A DNA stretch of 6,648 nucleotides. Source: Gammaproteobacteria bacterium (lineage in GTDB: Bacteria; Pseudomonadota; Gammaproteobacteria; Methylococcales; Methylomonadaceae). The translations under genes and the position numbers were made by a program. Below are positions 6,559 to 6,648 of the stretch, piece by piece (positions within the stretch are counted from its first letter, which is position 1; each line of letters begins with the position of its first letter). Location of the stretch: positions 1 to 6,648 of the forward strand of contig JANEMG010000140.1 in assembly GCA_024511045.1 (NCBI GenBank). Reading direction: 5' to 3'. The notes beneath the pieces were generated by a model that saw only the letters and a program-made list of their open reading frames with translations, had not been told where the DNA came from and searched no databases.

Positions 6559-6648
6559 TCGCTGACCGCCATGGAGAGCGAAGCGAAGGCGGTTAGTCCC
6601 CGGTAGCGACCAGGGCCGCACTGTTTATCCGGCGTGCGATAGCGCAGA
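6559..6648 (-). repeat. Right arm of 90-bp inverted repeat flanking the operon
   Basis: This is the inverted partner of 32-121, 88 of 90 bases identical, and it reaches the last base of the window, so the true repeat may be longer. Its inner edge lies five bases upstream of the toxin's TTG codon. That places repeat sequence exactly where the promoter and ribosome binding site of the operon should be. I see no convincing -35/-10 pair and no purine-rich Shine-Dalgarno site in it on the minus strand. A weak GATAAA-like box (about 6624-6629, minus strand) stands alone. Confidence 0.97.
6562..6596. other. Imperfect hairpin inside the right repeat arm
   Basis: This is the mirror copy of the hairpin at 84-118: CTGACCGCC (6562-6570) and GGCGGTTAG (6588-6596) around a 17-base loop. 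Here it lies just upstream of the toxin. If transcribed leftward it would form in the 5' leader within ten bases of the TTG codon, where it could limit ribosome access. As DNA it could form a cruciform or a folded recombination site. Only the pairing is seen; the role is inferred. Confidence 0.6.

Noticed and set aside
4901..6565. A 554-codon open frame on the plus strand, opposite the toxin gene
   Set aside because: It lies wholly antisense to the toxin, lacks a good ribosome binding site, and its composition (rich in Gly, His, Gln, Cys) is that of a complement-strand shadow of an Ala/Arg/Glu-rich gene.
6571..6573. ATG (minus strand) in the right repeat as the toxin start
   Set aside because: It is in a different frame from the toxin; joining them would need a frameshift, and no ribosome binding site precedes it.
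1..6648. CRISPR array, tRNA, rRNA, transposase gene
   Set aside because: No regularly spaced repeats, no cloverleaf or rRNA-like stretch, and no DDE or integrase motif in any supported frame.

Overview
The window holds one tightly packed three-gene operon, all on the minus strand, enclosed by an inverted repeat. In transcription order (right to left) the genes are: a 1569-residue multidomain protein ending in what looks like an HNH-type nuclease (1844-6553); a 230-residue protein resembling the SMI1/KNR4 (SUKH) immunity superfamily (1137-1829); and a 338-residue protein with HEAT-like helical repeats (115-1131). The gaps are 14 and 5 bases, both small genes have a ribosome binding site inside or next to the preceding gene, and no promoter is visible between them. 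This is the layout of a polymorphic toxin followed by one or two immunity genes.

The large protein has no signal peptide, no YD/RHS repeats and no two-partner-secretion signature. A long charged helical N-terminal part is followed by a hydrophobic Ala/Gly-rich segment, a short 27-residue tandem repeat, a compact beta/alpha module, a long helical stretch and the nuclease. From memory this order resembles large cargo proteins associated with extracellular contractile injection systems (eCIS), but the DUF4157 peptidase-like domain typical of many of them is absent. No injection-system structural gene lies in the window, so the delivery route is an inference only.

The most unusual structure is the boundary. 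Bases 32-121 and 6559-6648 are inverted copies of one sequence (88 of 90 bases identical), and the right copy may continue past the window edge. The operon fills the interval exactly. The repeat ends five bases before the only possible start codon (TTG) of the toxin, and the left copy supplies the stop codon of the last gene. Each copy contains a 9-bp-stem hairpin. Both copies read inward in one open frame in which both base differences are silent. The cassette therefore looks inserted, duplicated or recombined between repeats, and the toxin may lack its original 5' end, promoter and ribosome binding site.

The organism is a bacterium. Moderately high GC content and Shine-Dalgarno sites fit a proteobacterium, but the sequence does not fix the taxon. 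Apart from the repeats and the 31 bases at the left edge there is no non-coding stretch of note.
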